Shown one piece after another: positions 8,465-16,215 of a stretch of DNA of 24,497 nt. Numbering within the stretch: the stretch's first letter is position 1; every line of letters begins with the position of its first letter. This DNA is from JAAYAY01 sp964429355 (GTDB lineage Bacteria > Planctomycetota > Planctomycetia > Pirellulales > Thermoguttaceae), in assembly GCA_964429355.1 (NCBI GenBank), contig CAYSCH010000105.1, positions 1-24,497 on the forward strand, given 5' to 3'. The notes under the pieces are model-generated. The model was not told the DNA's origin. It ran no database searches and was given only the letters and a program-made list of their open reading frames with translations. The translations under genes were made by a program, and so were the position numbers.

Positions 8465-11149
8465 TCAGCCCCCGCACTGCTTGAGCAGCGCGAGAAAGTC
8501 GGCTTTCAGCTTTGGCCCACCCAGATCGGGATGAAGCAACTCGACGAGGGTAATCATCTTGCGAGCCTGCTCTGGATTGCCCAGCCGATAGTGCAGCAGG
8601 GCGACCGAGTACTTGGCGCGGAACCAGCGGGGAGTTGCCTCGGGAGAGCGCTTCTCGATCGTCCGCCAAAGCGACATGGCCCGTTCCACGGAGCGCCGGT
8701 CGGGGGCCAGAGCCAGCATGGCGGCCAGTTCCTCTTGAACCGCACCATCGTCCGGACGTTTTTCGGCGAGCTGCTCGTAGGCGGCCAATGCATCGGCGGT
8801 CCGGCCCGCATCGCGAAGCGCTCGTGCGGAAAGTCGGTGAAGGCTGAGAAGCTGCTCGGCGGTCAGCAGGTCTGGCTGGCGGCGGAGAAGCTCGACTGTC
8901 TGCAACTGGAGCTCTGCCAGTTTGCCACGAACCACGGGGGCCGCATCTTCTGCAAGCCGGGCCAGACTCTCGAGCACGCTCAGAAGCCTGTCGGTGGATC
9001 CACCGGAGACTTGATCGAGAATCGCAGCGGCTTCCGGCAGCCGGCCCTGGCCGGCCAGGGCACACACACGCATCGACTGCGCGGCCGATTGCCACGGCTC
9101 GGAGGCGTCGGTCGCACCGCGGAGCGCCGCCACAAGAATGGCTTCCGCCCGATCAAACCCTTGGGTCTTGTCGTGAAGCCAGAACTCGGCCGCATTCAGC
9201 ACAGCCTGCTGGGCAAGCGGACTCCAGCGCTGGGGTGGCTGGCCGTCGGGCGACAACACGAGCGATTCGAACCAGCGGGCTGCCTCGACGGCGATCGGTT
9301 CGGCCGCTTCACCGGCGTCGCCGGCCGACTCCAACCGGTTCCGGTAGCATTCATGGATGGCTTGAGCGGCCTGGTCAAAACGATCCGAGTTGGCCGCAAC
9401 TTGTTTGTAGAGCTCGATCGCTTCTGCCCACCGCGACTCGGACTGCCGAACCCGCGCCAGTTGCCAGCGCACCTGGTCGGCCGTCGCCTTGTCGGCCCAA
9501 TGCTGCAGATGTTCCTGGAGGAGACTGACGTAGGCGGCAAATGCCCCGGAGTCTCCGGAGCGGGCGATCTCGGCCGCCTCCTGGATCGCCAACCGGTGGG
9601 TCTCTGCCGCCTTGGGATTGGTGGCATGTTCCGTGGCCAGACCCCGGTAGCGCTGAAGTGCCTCGGCATGCCGTCCGCGCTGCCGCTGAATCGTGGCTGA
9701 AAGAAAGGCGAACTCGAAGGCCCGACTCGCGTCGTTCTGCTGCCGGGCCAGCTCGGCCGCCTCGTCGTAGGTGGTGAGGGCTTCGTCGAACTGGCCGCTT
9801 AAGTAGGCACTTTCGGCTGCGTGGACCCACATTTCGAGGCTTCCGCCTCCTGGCAACGTCTTCAGAGAACTGGCCACCAGAACCTGTGCCCGTCGACTCC
9901 AGTAAGGCCCCTGGCTCTGCGCGATCTGTTCGGCCAACTTGACGGCCGCGTTCTGCCACTGTTTGGCCACCTCGGCCTGTTGGCCCGTTTCCGCTGCCCG
10001 CCAGGCGGCCAATGCCGTTTCAAGCCGAGCGAAATCGAGCTCGGGTGTCGAGAGGCCGCGAACCTGGTTGGCCTCGCCGGCCGCCACGTCCAGTTTCCCG
10101 GCAGCCAGCGCCAGCCGGATCCGCTCGGCCTTGAGCCGGTCAGAGGTTTCCCCCACCCGTTGCCGGGCCGTCGCTGCTCCGATCTGGCGGGTCGCCGCCG
10201 CATAATCCTTGAGGAGCCGAAGGCATACGATCTCGTCGATCCGGCTCGGCCAGGCCAGGGGTTCTTTCGGATCGAGCTTGGCAAGACCGCCGAGCAACTC
10301 GACGGCCTGGGTCAATGCGTTCGCACGATCGGGGCTGTCGTCGGGATAGCACAGGGCCTGATTGCGAAGGGCTCGGGCCGTCTGGTATTGAATCTGCTTC
10401 TGCAGAGTTGCCAGTTGAAAGACGGTCAGTTCACCGGGTGTTTCGCTCTGCTGCCGGCCCGGCATGCTGCGTTCACGCAGTGCCTCAGCCGTTTGTGCGC
10501 CCAGGTCGATCAGGGTGCGCAAGGCGTCGCGCAGCAGAACTCGAGCCTCTTCGGTTCTTGGTTGGCCGTCCGCCAGCACCTCGGCTTCCTGCCGTCCGAG
10601 TTCGCCCCGCGTGACCTGGGCAATCGCTCCCTGCGTCCGAACCAGAAGGAGCCGAGGATGTTCTGGATAGCGATCGGCGAACTGGTCCGTGACCTCCCAC
10701 GCCCGTCGCCAGTAATCCTCCCGCTCTTCCAGAGGCGCATACAAGGCCCGATCGATCAGCGTGACCGACAACTCGATCACCAGTTCCGAGCGGCCCACGT
10801 CGGAGAAATCCTCTTGCTTGAGCCTGCTCATGCAGTAGTCTTCCGCCAACTGGAAGAGATGGCGCGTTCTCAGACCGGCCAGGAACTCCGCATCGCGAGA
10901 TTCGTCGGCCATCGACGGGCTGCTGAACAAGACCGAGATGACCGCAAGAACGGTGCCCAAGCACGAACCACGCCGCCTCGCCCTGTTGGGCGAGCGACAC
11001 TCGCCACCCAGGAAGAAACGCCGCCGATCCACACCCAATGATGGGAATTGGTTTCTTGCGGGACCGATTGACGGGAATCGATGATCTCCTTGCCGGGTCC
11101 AGGAACGATCCGACCCGGCGGCGTCTGCCCACGGGTTGCCATGAGCCAC
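8465..11149 (-). CDS. Large exported TPR-repeat protein, last gene of the ExbB/ExbD operon
   Basis: About 894 residues from the chosen GTG. After a basic stretch (NRARRRGS) comes a hydrophobic segment, CLGTVLAVISVLFSSPSMA, ending in a plausible signal-peptidase site, so the mature protein (from about ADESRDAEF) should be periplasmic. The rest is Ala/Leu/Glu-rich helical repeat of TPR type throughout, for example AYLSGQFDEALTTYDEAAELA, SRWAEAIELYKQVA and AGRTADALAAYEQLAEKRP. No enzyme motif is seen; TPR solenoids usually scaffold other proteins. The start is uncertain: GTG 11149 has GGAAGGAG just upstream but gives a very long pre-signal region; GTG 11032 would give a shorter one but has no visible ribosome site. 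The frame is open to 11461, but that would overlap exbD. It lies 89 bases after the second exbD and probably shares its transcript. Confidence 0.88.
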   Translation of the reverse strand: MAHGNPWADAAGSDRSWTRQGDHRFPSIGPARNQFPSLGVDRRRFFLGGECRSPNRARRRGSCLGTVLAVISVLFSSPSMADESRDAEFLAGLRTRHLFQLAEDYCMSRLKQEDFSDVGRSELVIELSVTLIDRALYAPLEEREDYWRRAWEVTDQFADRYPEHPRLLLVRTQGAIAQVTRGELGRQEAEVLADGQPRTEEARVLLRDALRTLIDLGAQTAEALRERSMPGRQQSETPGELTVFQLATLQKQIQYQTARALRNQALCYPDDSPDRANALTQAVELLGGLAKLDPKEPLAWPSRIDEIVCLRLLKDYAAATRQIGAATARQRVGETSDRLKAERIRLALAAGKLDVAAGEANQVRGLSTPELDFARLETALAAWRAAETGQQAEVAKQWQNAAVKLAEQIAQSQGPYWSRRAQVLVASSLKTLPGGGSLEMWVHAAESAYLSGQFDEALTTYDEAAELARQQNDASRAFEFAFLSATIQRQRGRHAEALQRYRGLATEHATNPKAAETHRLAIQEAAEIARSGDSGAFAAYVSLLQEHLQHWADKATADQVRWQLARVRQSESRWAEAIELYKQVAANSDRFDQAAQAIHECYRNRLESAGDAGEAAEPIAVEAARWFESLVLSPDGQPPQRWSPLAQQAVLNAAEFWLHDKTQGFDRAEAILVAALRGATDASEPWQSAAQSMRVCALAGQGRLPEAAAILDQVSGGSTDRLLSVLESLARLAEDAAPVVRGKLAELQLQTVELLRRQPDLLTAEQLLSLHRLSARALRDAGRTADALAAYEQLAEKRPDDGAVQEELAAMLALAPDRRSVERAMSLWRTIEKRSPEATPRWFRAKYSVALLHYRLGNPEQARKMITLVELLHPDLGGPKLKADFLALLKQCGG

Positions 11150-11238
11150 ACTCTCCTTCCCGGCCGGCCGGGGGCAACGATCTTCCGAGTGACGGACGGC
11201 GATCTTTTCTGAACCGATCCTGTGTGCCAAGGCAACCC

Positions 11239-11688
11239 TCACGATCCCGCGGACGCGGCAAACTGGATCCGCTCGAGCCCGATCCGGCGGCAGAGATCGT
11301 AGATGTCGATCACGTTCTCGATCGGCACCACACCTTCCACGTCCAGCCTCACCGGCAGGTCGGCCTGAAAGCCCGCCACGGCGGACAGCACGCCCTCGAC
11401 CTGGCTGAGCTGCTCGTACTGGCGCTGATTGATTTCCCACCGCGGCTCGCCGTCGCGCCACAGAACCTTCACGACTACCTCGTCCAGGTCTTCTTCAGGC
11501 GGATCGACCTTGACCGCCTGGCTCGTGCTGCCGGGCAGCGACATGTTGGACGGCAGCACCTCTTCGGGCGACTGGAAACTCGACGTGGCGAGGAAGAATA
11601 TGATCAGTTGGAAGATCACGTCGATCATCGGCGTCATCGGGAGTTCCATCGACTGCTGATCGCGATTATGGCGGGAAGGAATACGCAT
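11239..11688 (-). CDS. ExbD/TolR-family biopolymer transport protein (second copy)
   Basis: 149 residues, normal for ExbD. A short cytoplasmic N-terminus leads into ELPMTPMIDVIFQLIIFFLA, a single membrane helix carrying the conserved acidic residue Asp23, which in ExbD/TolR/MotB couples proton flow to motor movement. The rest (about 45-149) is the periplasmic domain, ending IDIYDLCRRIGLERIQFA, which fits the usual ExbD fold. It starts 14 bases after the stop of the other exbD, so the two are clearly co-transcribed. No strong Shine-Dalgarno precedes the ATG, which suggests translational coupling. It differs clearly from its partner outside the membrane helix, so the pair is not a recent duplication. 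The family call is secure; whether it acts in a Ton-, Tol- or other type system is not shown by sequence. Confidence 0.95.
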   Translation of the reverse strand: MRIPSRHNRDQQSMELPMTPMIDVIFQLIIFFLATSSFQSPEEVLPSNMSLPGSTSQAVKVDPPEEDLDEVVVKVLWRDGEPRWEINQRQYEQLSQVEGVLSAVAGFQADLPVRLDVEGVVPIENVIDIYDLCRRIGLERIQFAASAGS

Positions 11689-11702
11689 CGGAGGTCAGGG
11701 TT

Positions 11703-12140
11703 CTACCGGCTGTTGTTGATCACCGCAAACTTCACATTCCAGATCCCGCTGCGGGCACAGGCCAGCAGGATGGGTTCGACCGCTCGGTACGGCACGGTAC
11801 GGTCTGTGCGGATGCGAACTTCGAGCGGGCGGGCGTTGCCCGCCCCGGCCGATTTCTGATTCTCATATTTGAGAAGCGTTTCCAGACGCCCCGGCTCGAT
11901 CGGCTGGCTTCCGACGAGGATCTGCGATTCCGAGAGCACATTGATGACCACTCGTCGAACGTCTTCTTCCTCGGCCCGGTCGCTGCTGACCGCATCCGGC
12001 AGGTCGACCGTCACCTGGGTCTCTTGCTGGGCCATATGGCTCGAAACCAGGAAGAAGATGATGAGCTGAAACACCACGTCGATCATGGGCGTCATGTTGA
12101 AGCCGATGTTGCCGCGGCCGGCGTTCGTCGGGGTGCGCAT
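11703..12140 (-). CDS. ExbD/TolR-family biopolymer transport protein (first copy)
   Basis: 145 residues. The N-terminus GNIGFNMTPMIDVVFQLIIF holds the ExbD membrane helix with the proton-path Asp21; the periplasmic domain follows, with the typical end PILLACARSGIWNVKFAVI. The ATG overlaps the TGA of the upstream exbB by one base (TGATG), and AGGAG sits seven bases before it, so the two are translationally coupled and probably made in fixed proportion. Family knowledge places an ExbD dimer inside an ExbB pentamer in the inner membrane, where it turns proton motive force into movement of a TonB-like partner. With a second, divergent ExbD next door, the dimer here might be a heterodimer; that is inference. 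Confidence 0.96.
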   Translation of the reverse strand: MRTPTNAGRGNIGFNMTPMIDVVFQLIIFFLVSSHMAQQETQVTVDLPDAVSSDRAEEEDVRRVVINVLSESQILVGSQPIEPGRLETLLKYENQKSAGAGNARPLEVRIRTDRTVPYRAVEPILLACARSGIWNVKFAVINNSR

Positions 12141-13036
12141 CACAAGGCTCCTTCGACGGGCGGAGGGGCCGGGCCTGGCGGAATATTCTGCGGCGGCGCT
12201 GCGACTCGCGACTGCCTGACACGCATCCGCTTCATCGGGGCCACAACATGCTGGACCGTATAGACGACTTCCGTCACCAGGTGATCGATGCGGTTCCGGA
12301 AGACGGCAAACGCGCCCAGTGCCGGAATGGCGACCACCAGTCCCTCGACCGTCGTTACCAGGGCCAGGTAAATCCCTTCGGCCAGGTCGGCGGCACGCGC
12401 GGCCCCTTGCGACTCGGCCAATTCCCGGAAGGCATAGATCATGCCGACAACCGTTCCCAACAGACCGAGCATGGGCGCGATGTTCCCGATGACCGACAGA
12501 TACTCGATCTTGCGGAATAGTCGCGAAGATTGCTCGGCCGTCGCGTCTTCCATCGCCTTCTCCACAGCGGACCATCCCCCGTCGACTTCGGCAAACCCGG
12601 CGCGAAGCACGAAGGAGAGAAAGCTGGGCTGCATCTGGCAGGCCTGGTCCGCCGGACCCAGTTTGCCGGCCGCCAGCAGTTGCCGCACTTCCTCGTCCAG
12701 GCCGGGCGGCATCAACACCCCAGCGCGGATCGTCAGCAGGTGCTCGATGACCAGCGCCACCGCCGCGATCGAAAGGAGAATGATCAACAATCCGATCGAT
12801 CCGCTGGCTTTCAGGAATTGGACGAATCCCCACTCCTGTCCCTCGGTTGACGCCGTCTGGCTTTCCGGTTTGGGAGGAGTCTCGGCCACGGGGGCCTCGA
12901 GCGGCGCAGGTACCTCAGGCGCCACCGGAGCCGGCACCGGGGCCACTTGGTCCGGTCCCTGGGCATTTGCCAGTGAATTGCCAATCGGGCCGAGCACCGC
13001 CCACAACACTAGGATGACGGCAAACTTGCGATCCAT
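12140..13036 (-). CDS. ExbB/TolQ/MotA-family proton channel protein
   Basis: 298 residues from ATG 13036. It opens with a signal-like helix (KFAVILVLWAVLGPIGNSLANA), then a Pro/Ala-rich linker to about residue 60. This N-terminal extension is absent from short E. coli-type ExbB. Three core helices follow: GSIGLLIILLSIAAVALVIE (about 79-98), the segment with NIAPMLGLLGTVVGMIYAF (about 185-203) and LALVTTVEGLVVAIPALGAF (about 224-243). Thr195 and the Thr/Glu of TTVEG match the polar residues lining the proton path in ExbB. A Pro-rich tail ends the protein. A TTG at 13045 has better spacing from GGAAGG than the ATG, so the true start may be three codons earlier. It is coupled to exbD downstream and follows the TPR gene by 178 bases. 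Confidence 0.95.
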   Translation of the reverse strand: MDRKFAVILVLWAVLGPIGNSLANAQGPDQVAPVPAPVAPEVPAPLEAPVAETPPKPESQTASTEGQEWGFVQFLKASGSIGLLIILLSIAAVALVIEHLLTIRAGVLMPPGLDEEVRQLLAAGKLGPADQACQMQPSFLSFVLRAGFAEVDGGWSAVEKAMEDATAEQSSRLFRKIEYLSVIGNIAPMLGLLGTVVGMIYAFRELAESQGAARAADLAEGIYLALVTTVEGLVVAIPALGAFAVFRNRIDHLVTEVVYTVQHVVAPMKRMRVRQSRVAAPPQNIPPGPAPPPVEGAL

Positions 13037-13223
13037 CAATCTCAATGGTCTATCCTTCCTGAAAGCGGGGCACGCCTGGTTTACGCCCGGCACATTGAAA
13101 ACACGTCCTGCAACGAAATCCATACTCTTGTGGAATTCTCCCGCAGTACAGGACCGTAACCTGTCCAGGCAGACGGCAAACCGGTTCCAGTTCAATCGTG
13201 CGGTGATGATCGATATTCCATTT

Positions 13224-14297
13224 CTACGGCGGAGCCGACGTCAGCCGGCTCTGGGCTTCCGTAACCAGCGGCGATTCCGGGTAGTCCCGGATGAGTTCGG
13301 TATAAAGACGGTTGGCCTCGTCGTGACGATCCAGCTTGCCGAGTGCCATTGCCGCATCCAGGAGTGATCGAGAAGCCAGTTCGCGATGCTCCGGATAGAG
13401 AACGGGAATGCGGACCAGAGCGAGGGCTGCCTTTTCCCACTCCTTATTGCGAGCCCAGCCCTGTCCGACGACGTAATACGGCCCGGATCGGAGCGGAGCC
13501 GGCATGTCGTCAACCGACTCCTGCCAGAGCGCCACTTGCGATGGTTCAGCACTGATCACTGTCGCGCGCCAGGCCTGGGCCCGCGCCAGGCACGCCACGC
13601 TCTCGTTGCTCGAGCCGGCCAGCGTCTGAAGCTTCTCCAATGCCATGCTGCCGTAGTCCGTCTGCAGCAGGTAGCTTGCACCGACGAGAACGGCGGCCGG
13701 CATGGTCTCTTCGCGGAGCCACACCTTGGCGTCCGGAACGACCGCCCGGGACTGAAAGGAACCGTGCCAGATGAGCGGGATGCAGTCAAAATAGGGTGTT
13801 TCCGGATCGGCCCGGATCAACAGCAGGAATTCGGCAACCGCCGACGTTGCCTGCCCCAATGCCCGGTAGGACCACACGATCCGAGCCGTGATCTCGCGCT
13901 TCACCCACGAACGCGGTTCCTGATCCCGGGCCCGACGATAGGCGGCCAGCGCGCCGGGAAAATCGCCGGTCTTGTAGAGCGAGTCCCCCTGCAATTGCAG
14001 TTCCGTCCGTTGCGTTTCGATGCTCTGCACCAGTCGGGTCGGATAAGTCCGAGCCTTCCCCCCGGCTTCGATCGTCAGGCCGGCACTCGAGTAGTCCACA
14101 ATCTTGCCGTCGACGGACAGGTACCCATCGGAAGAAGTCGAGTTGGAAAGACGAACGGTATCCTGTGCCACCACGGAGAAAGGGCTGAAGAGCACCACCA
14201 GCCCGAAGGCAGCCCAAGACATTCCGGCAAGTATTCTTGCCGGCAGCGAGATCTGCCGAACCGTGATGGATCGGTGTCTTGGCATGGAAGGCAACAC
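13224..14297 (-). CDS. Exported TPR-repeat protein, second gene of the operon
   Basis: 357 residues. Residues 1-44 look like a signal sequence (RILAGMSWAAFGLVVLFSPFSVVAQ). A small beta-rich module follows, about 46-95 (GKIVDYSSAGLTIEAGGKARTYP), which may be a small sheet domain; I cannot name it. Helical TPR-like repeats fill the rest, for example GDSLYKTGDFPGALAAYRRA and LGKLDRHDEANRLYTELIRDYPESP, the latter like the tol-pal-associated YbgF/CpoB and BamD repeats. There is no catalytic motif, so a periplasmic scaffold or coordinator is likely. It starts (GTG 14297; ATG 14285 is an alternative) 12 bases after the VWA gene stop, with GAGG at the stop codon, so the two are tightly linked. In Tol-Pal operons a CpoB TPR protein is also encoded with the motor genes, a suggestive parallel. 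Confidence 0.88.
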   Translation of the reverse strand: MLPSMPRHRSITVRQISLPARILAGMSWAAFGLVVLFSPFSVVAQDTVRLSNSTSSDGYLSVDGKIVDYSSAGLTIEAGGKARTYPTRLVQSIETQRTELQLQGDSLYKTGDFPGALAAYRRARDQEPRSWVKREITARIVWSYRALGQATSAVAEFLLLIRADPETPYFDCIPLIWHGSFQSRAVVPDAKVWLREETMPAAVLVGASYLLQTDYGSMALEKLQTLAGSSNESVACLARAQAWRATVISAEPSQVALWQESVDDMPAPLRSGPYYVVGQGWARNKEWEKAALALVRIPVLYPEHRELASRSLLDAAMALGKLDRHDEANRLYTELIRDYPESPLVTEAQSRLTSAPP

Positions 14298-14309
14298 GTC
14301 CCTGGTACC

Positions 14310-15314
14310 TCAGTTCCTTGGCGTCGGGCCGAGTTTCGTAATATCGTGGTAGGAGTACTGCCCGCCGTTCTGTCGCGCCAGCTTTTCCAGAAAATTGTCC
14401 CGCATCTGCTGGGGACCGATGCCGAATTCAATGGCGTTGATCTGGATTCCCGCCGCCTGGCGCTGGATCTCGTAGAGTTGGCGCCCATTGAGTTGCGGAT
14501 CGTTCGCGTCCGTCAGGAAGAAAATCACGTCGGGCTGCATCCGAATCGCAAGTTTGAGCGCTGCTTCGTGCTCCGTTCGGCCAGACGGCGTGATTGAACC
14601 GATGACTCGGCGCGCCCGCTCCTTGTTCTGCTCGGTGGCAAAAGCCAGCTTTCCCGTTTGACCGGATGGATTGACCGGTTGCGGCCTCTCGTTGTAGAAG
14701 ACGATCTGGAATTGATGCATGTCCCCCAGGCTGTCGAGACTGGCAATCATCTCGGCCTTGGCGAAATCGAGGGGACTCCGTCCAGATCCCTCCATGCTGG
14801 TGGATCGGTCGAAAACGTAAACGAACTTATTCCCCACCCCCTGAGTTCCAAAAACATTCACGGTCGCCTTGCCACCCAAGCCGCTGGCCCCGGGCGGTCC
14901 TCCCCGAGCCGCGCCAGGCTGCAGGGGCCCCCCTCCCTCAATCGTGCCCGGCCCGATGGCTCCAGTCGCCTTGGGCAACACGTTGCTTGGATCCTGCACC
15001 GAGCTGTCACTCACTACATCCGCCAGGAGATCGCTCGCACTGAGCGAACTATCCTCGGCCCCCTCGGCGCTGCCGCTTTCGGCTTCCGATTCGTAGTACA
15101 CCTCCTCCCCGTCCGTGTGCTTCAGCGCAATTCCCACCGCGGCCGACCGCTCCGTGGTGGTACCCCGTGGCGGCGAGTAACCCATGGCCATCGTCAACAC
15201 CAGTACGACCACAGCATGAAATATCATCGACCCGAGCCAGGAGGGAACCTCGGGGCGTCGGACCATGGCCGGAGACCGGGTACCGAATCGAGCTGGATTC
15301 TTCGGGCTGGACAT
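14310..15314 (-). CDS. VWA-domain protein with TonB-like N-terminal membrane anchor, first gene of the operon
   Basis: 334 residues. A short basic N-terminus precedes one membrane helix (about 26-44). It reads PSWLGSMIFHAVVVLVLTM, with Ser29 and His33 spaced as the Ser and His of the TonB helix that touch ExbB/ExbD. A low-complexity linker (about 50-150, Gly/Pro/Ser/Glu-rich) follows, as TonB has a long linker. Residues about 162-330 are a von Willebrand A domain: strand VYVFDRSTSM gives MIDAS DxSxS (Asp169, Ser171, Ser173), with Thr247 in SGRTEH and Asp269 in FFLTDAND. All metal-site residues are present, so metal-dependent ligand binding is likely, in the periplasm. No TonB C-terminal domain is seen. 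The ATG at 15314 has no clear Shine-Dalgarno, but a strong promoter lies about 40 bases upstream. The VWA call is secure; the TonB analogy is inference. Confidence 0.93.
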   Translation of the reverse strand: MSSPKNPARFGTRSPAMVRRPEVPSWLGSMIFHAVVVLVLTMAMGYSPPRGTTTERSAAVGIALKHTDGEEVYYESEAESGSAEGAEDSSLSASDLLADVVSDSSVQDPSNVLPKATGAIGPGTIEGGGPLQPGAARGGPPGASGLGGKATVNVFGTQGVGNKFVYVFDRSTSMEGSGRSPLDFAKAEMIASLDSLGDMHQFQIVFYNERPQPVNPSGQTGKLAFATEQNKERARRVIGSITPSGRTEHEAALKLAIRMQPDVIFFLTDANDPQLNGRQLYEIQRQAAGIQINAIEFGIGPQQMRDNFLEKLARQNGGQYSYHDITKLGPTPRN

Positions 15315-15356
15315 ACACGAAAGGCTAAAGGAGAAAAGCAGTTACGACGCGCACGG

Positions 15357-15385
15357 ATTCTAGAAAGGGGGACTTCCTGAGTCAA
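15357..15385 (-). promoter_or_regulatory. Sigma70-type promoter of the VWA-ExbB/ExbD operon
   Basis: On the minus strand TTGACT (15380-15385) and TAGAAT (15357-15362) are separated by exactly 17 bases. Each differs from consensus by one base. Transcription would start near 15350 and give a leader of about 35 bases before the VWA gene. It is the best promoter match I found in the window. Confidence 0.65.
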
Positions 15386-15522
15386 CGTGAGTCCCACGGG
15401 GCAACCCATGGTGATTGGCAGGTGCCAGCCAGTCCGCGTCTGCTCTTCATTGTACGTGTTCCAGCGAAACCCAGGACTGCCGGGGTTCGGCAAGTACGCT
15501 AGGATATTCGCCACTTTCGCTC

Positions 15523-15528
15523 TATAAT
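15523..15528 (+). promoter_or_regulatory. Perfect -10 box TATAAT upstream of def
   Basis: TATAAT lies 34 bases before the def start. The bases 16-18 upstream (around 15499-15506) do not resemble TTGACA, so this would be a -10-driven promoter or one using another factor. It is divergent from the VWA operon promoter, about 140 bases away. Confidence 0.45.
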
Positions 15529-15561
15529 GATGTGCCTGACTACTTTACGGAGAATGACTGC

Positions 15562-16143
15562 GTGCAGATTATAAAGTACCCCCACCCTACGCTCCGTCAC
15601 AAGTCGAGACCGCTGAAACGAGTCGACCGCGAGTTGAAGACGATTGTCGCCGAGATGTTCGAGCTCATGTACTCCCATGAGGGGATCGGACTGGCGGCTA
15701 ATCAGGTCGACATCCCCTACCGGCTGTTTGTGATGAACGTCAACGGCGACCGCTCCTCTGAGGGGGAGGCAATGGCCTTCATCAACCCGGTGATCTCGCG
15801 GAAGTCGGGCTCTGCGGAAGCGAAGGAAGGCTGCCTGAGTTTCCCAGGTATTTGGGCACCAGTGCGGCGCCCGGAAAAGATCGTCGTGACGGCCTACGGG
15901 CTGGATGGGCAGGAATTCAGCTACGAGATGGACGGCCTGTACGCGCGGGCCGTTCAGCATGAGATAGATCATCTCGATGGCGTGCTCTTCATCGACCGGC
16001 TGAGCCCGACCAATCAACTGGCGGTTCGAGAGGACCTGGAGGAATTGGTGCGGGAGTTCGAATCGTCGCGACGGCTGGGGGCCATCGCCACGGATGAACA
16101 GATTGCGGCCCGAATTCAAGAGTTGGAGATGGCCAGAACTTGA
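15562..16143 (+). CDS. def: Peptide deformylase
   Basis: 193 residues from GTG 15562 (reads MQIIKYPHPTLRHKSRPL, the usual beginning of the family). The enzyme removes the formyl group from the first methionine of new proteins. All three metal-site motifs are intact: GIGLAANQV (motif 1), EGCLSFPG with the metal-binding Cys (motif 2) and QHEIDHLDG, the HExxH motif (motif 3). GGAG lies nine bases before the GTG. The frame is open upstream to 15415, but that extension lacks homology and would cover the TATAAT box, so it is not used. It is followed 72 bases later by fmt, which adds the formyl group, a common pairing in bacteria and a likely operon. Confidence 0.97.
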   Translation: MQIIKYPHPTLRHKSRPLKRVDRELKTIVAEMFELMYSHEGIGLAANQVDIPYRLFVMNVNGDRSSEGEAMAFINPVISRKSGSAEAKEGCLSFPGIWAPVRRPEKIVVTAYGLDGQEFSYEMDGLYARAVQHEIDHLDGVLFIDRLSPTNQLAVREDLEELVREFESSRRLGAIATDEQIAARIQELEMART

Positions 16144-16215
16144 GGCCGTTTGCACAAGGGCCTTCCGCGAAAATCGGCCGAGTCACGGGCGGCGACGAAC
16201 AAGGCATCTACGTCT

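Noticed and set aside
8060..9700. A 546-codon plus-strand open frame opposite the large TPR gene
   Set aside because: It is antisense to a clear TPR coding region; long antisense frames are common in GC-rich genes. The translated protein is not repeat- or domain-like.
9821..11041. A 406-codon plus-strand frame opposite the large TPR gene
   Set aside because: Antisense shadow of the same kind as 8060-9700, with no protein-like features.
11150..11461. Upstream extension of the large TPR gene frame to 11461
   Set aside because: It would overlap most of the downstream part of exbD and has an Arg/Gly-rich composition typical of an antisense or off-frame shadow.
15380..15394. Repeated GAGTC near the VWA operon promoter as an operator
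   Set aside because: The repeat is five bases long and the flanking GGGACT/AGTCCC arms are short and distant; chance occurrence is likely.
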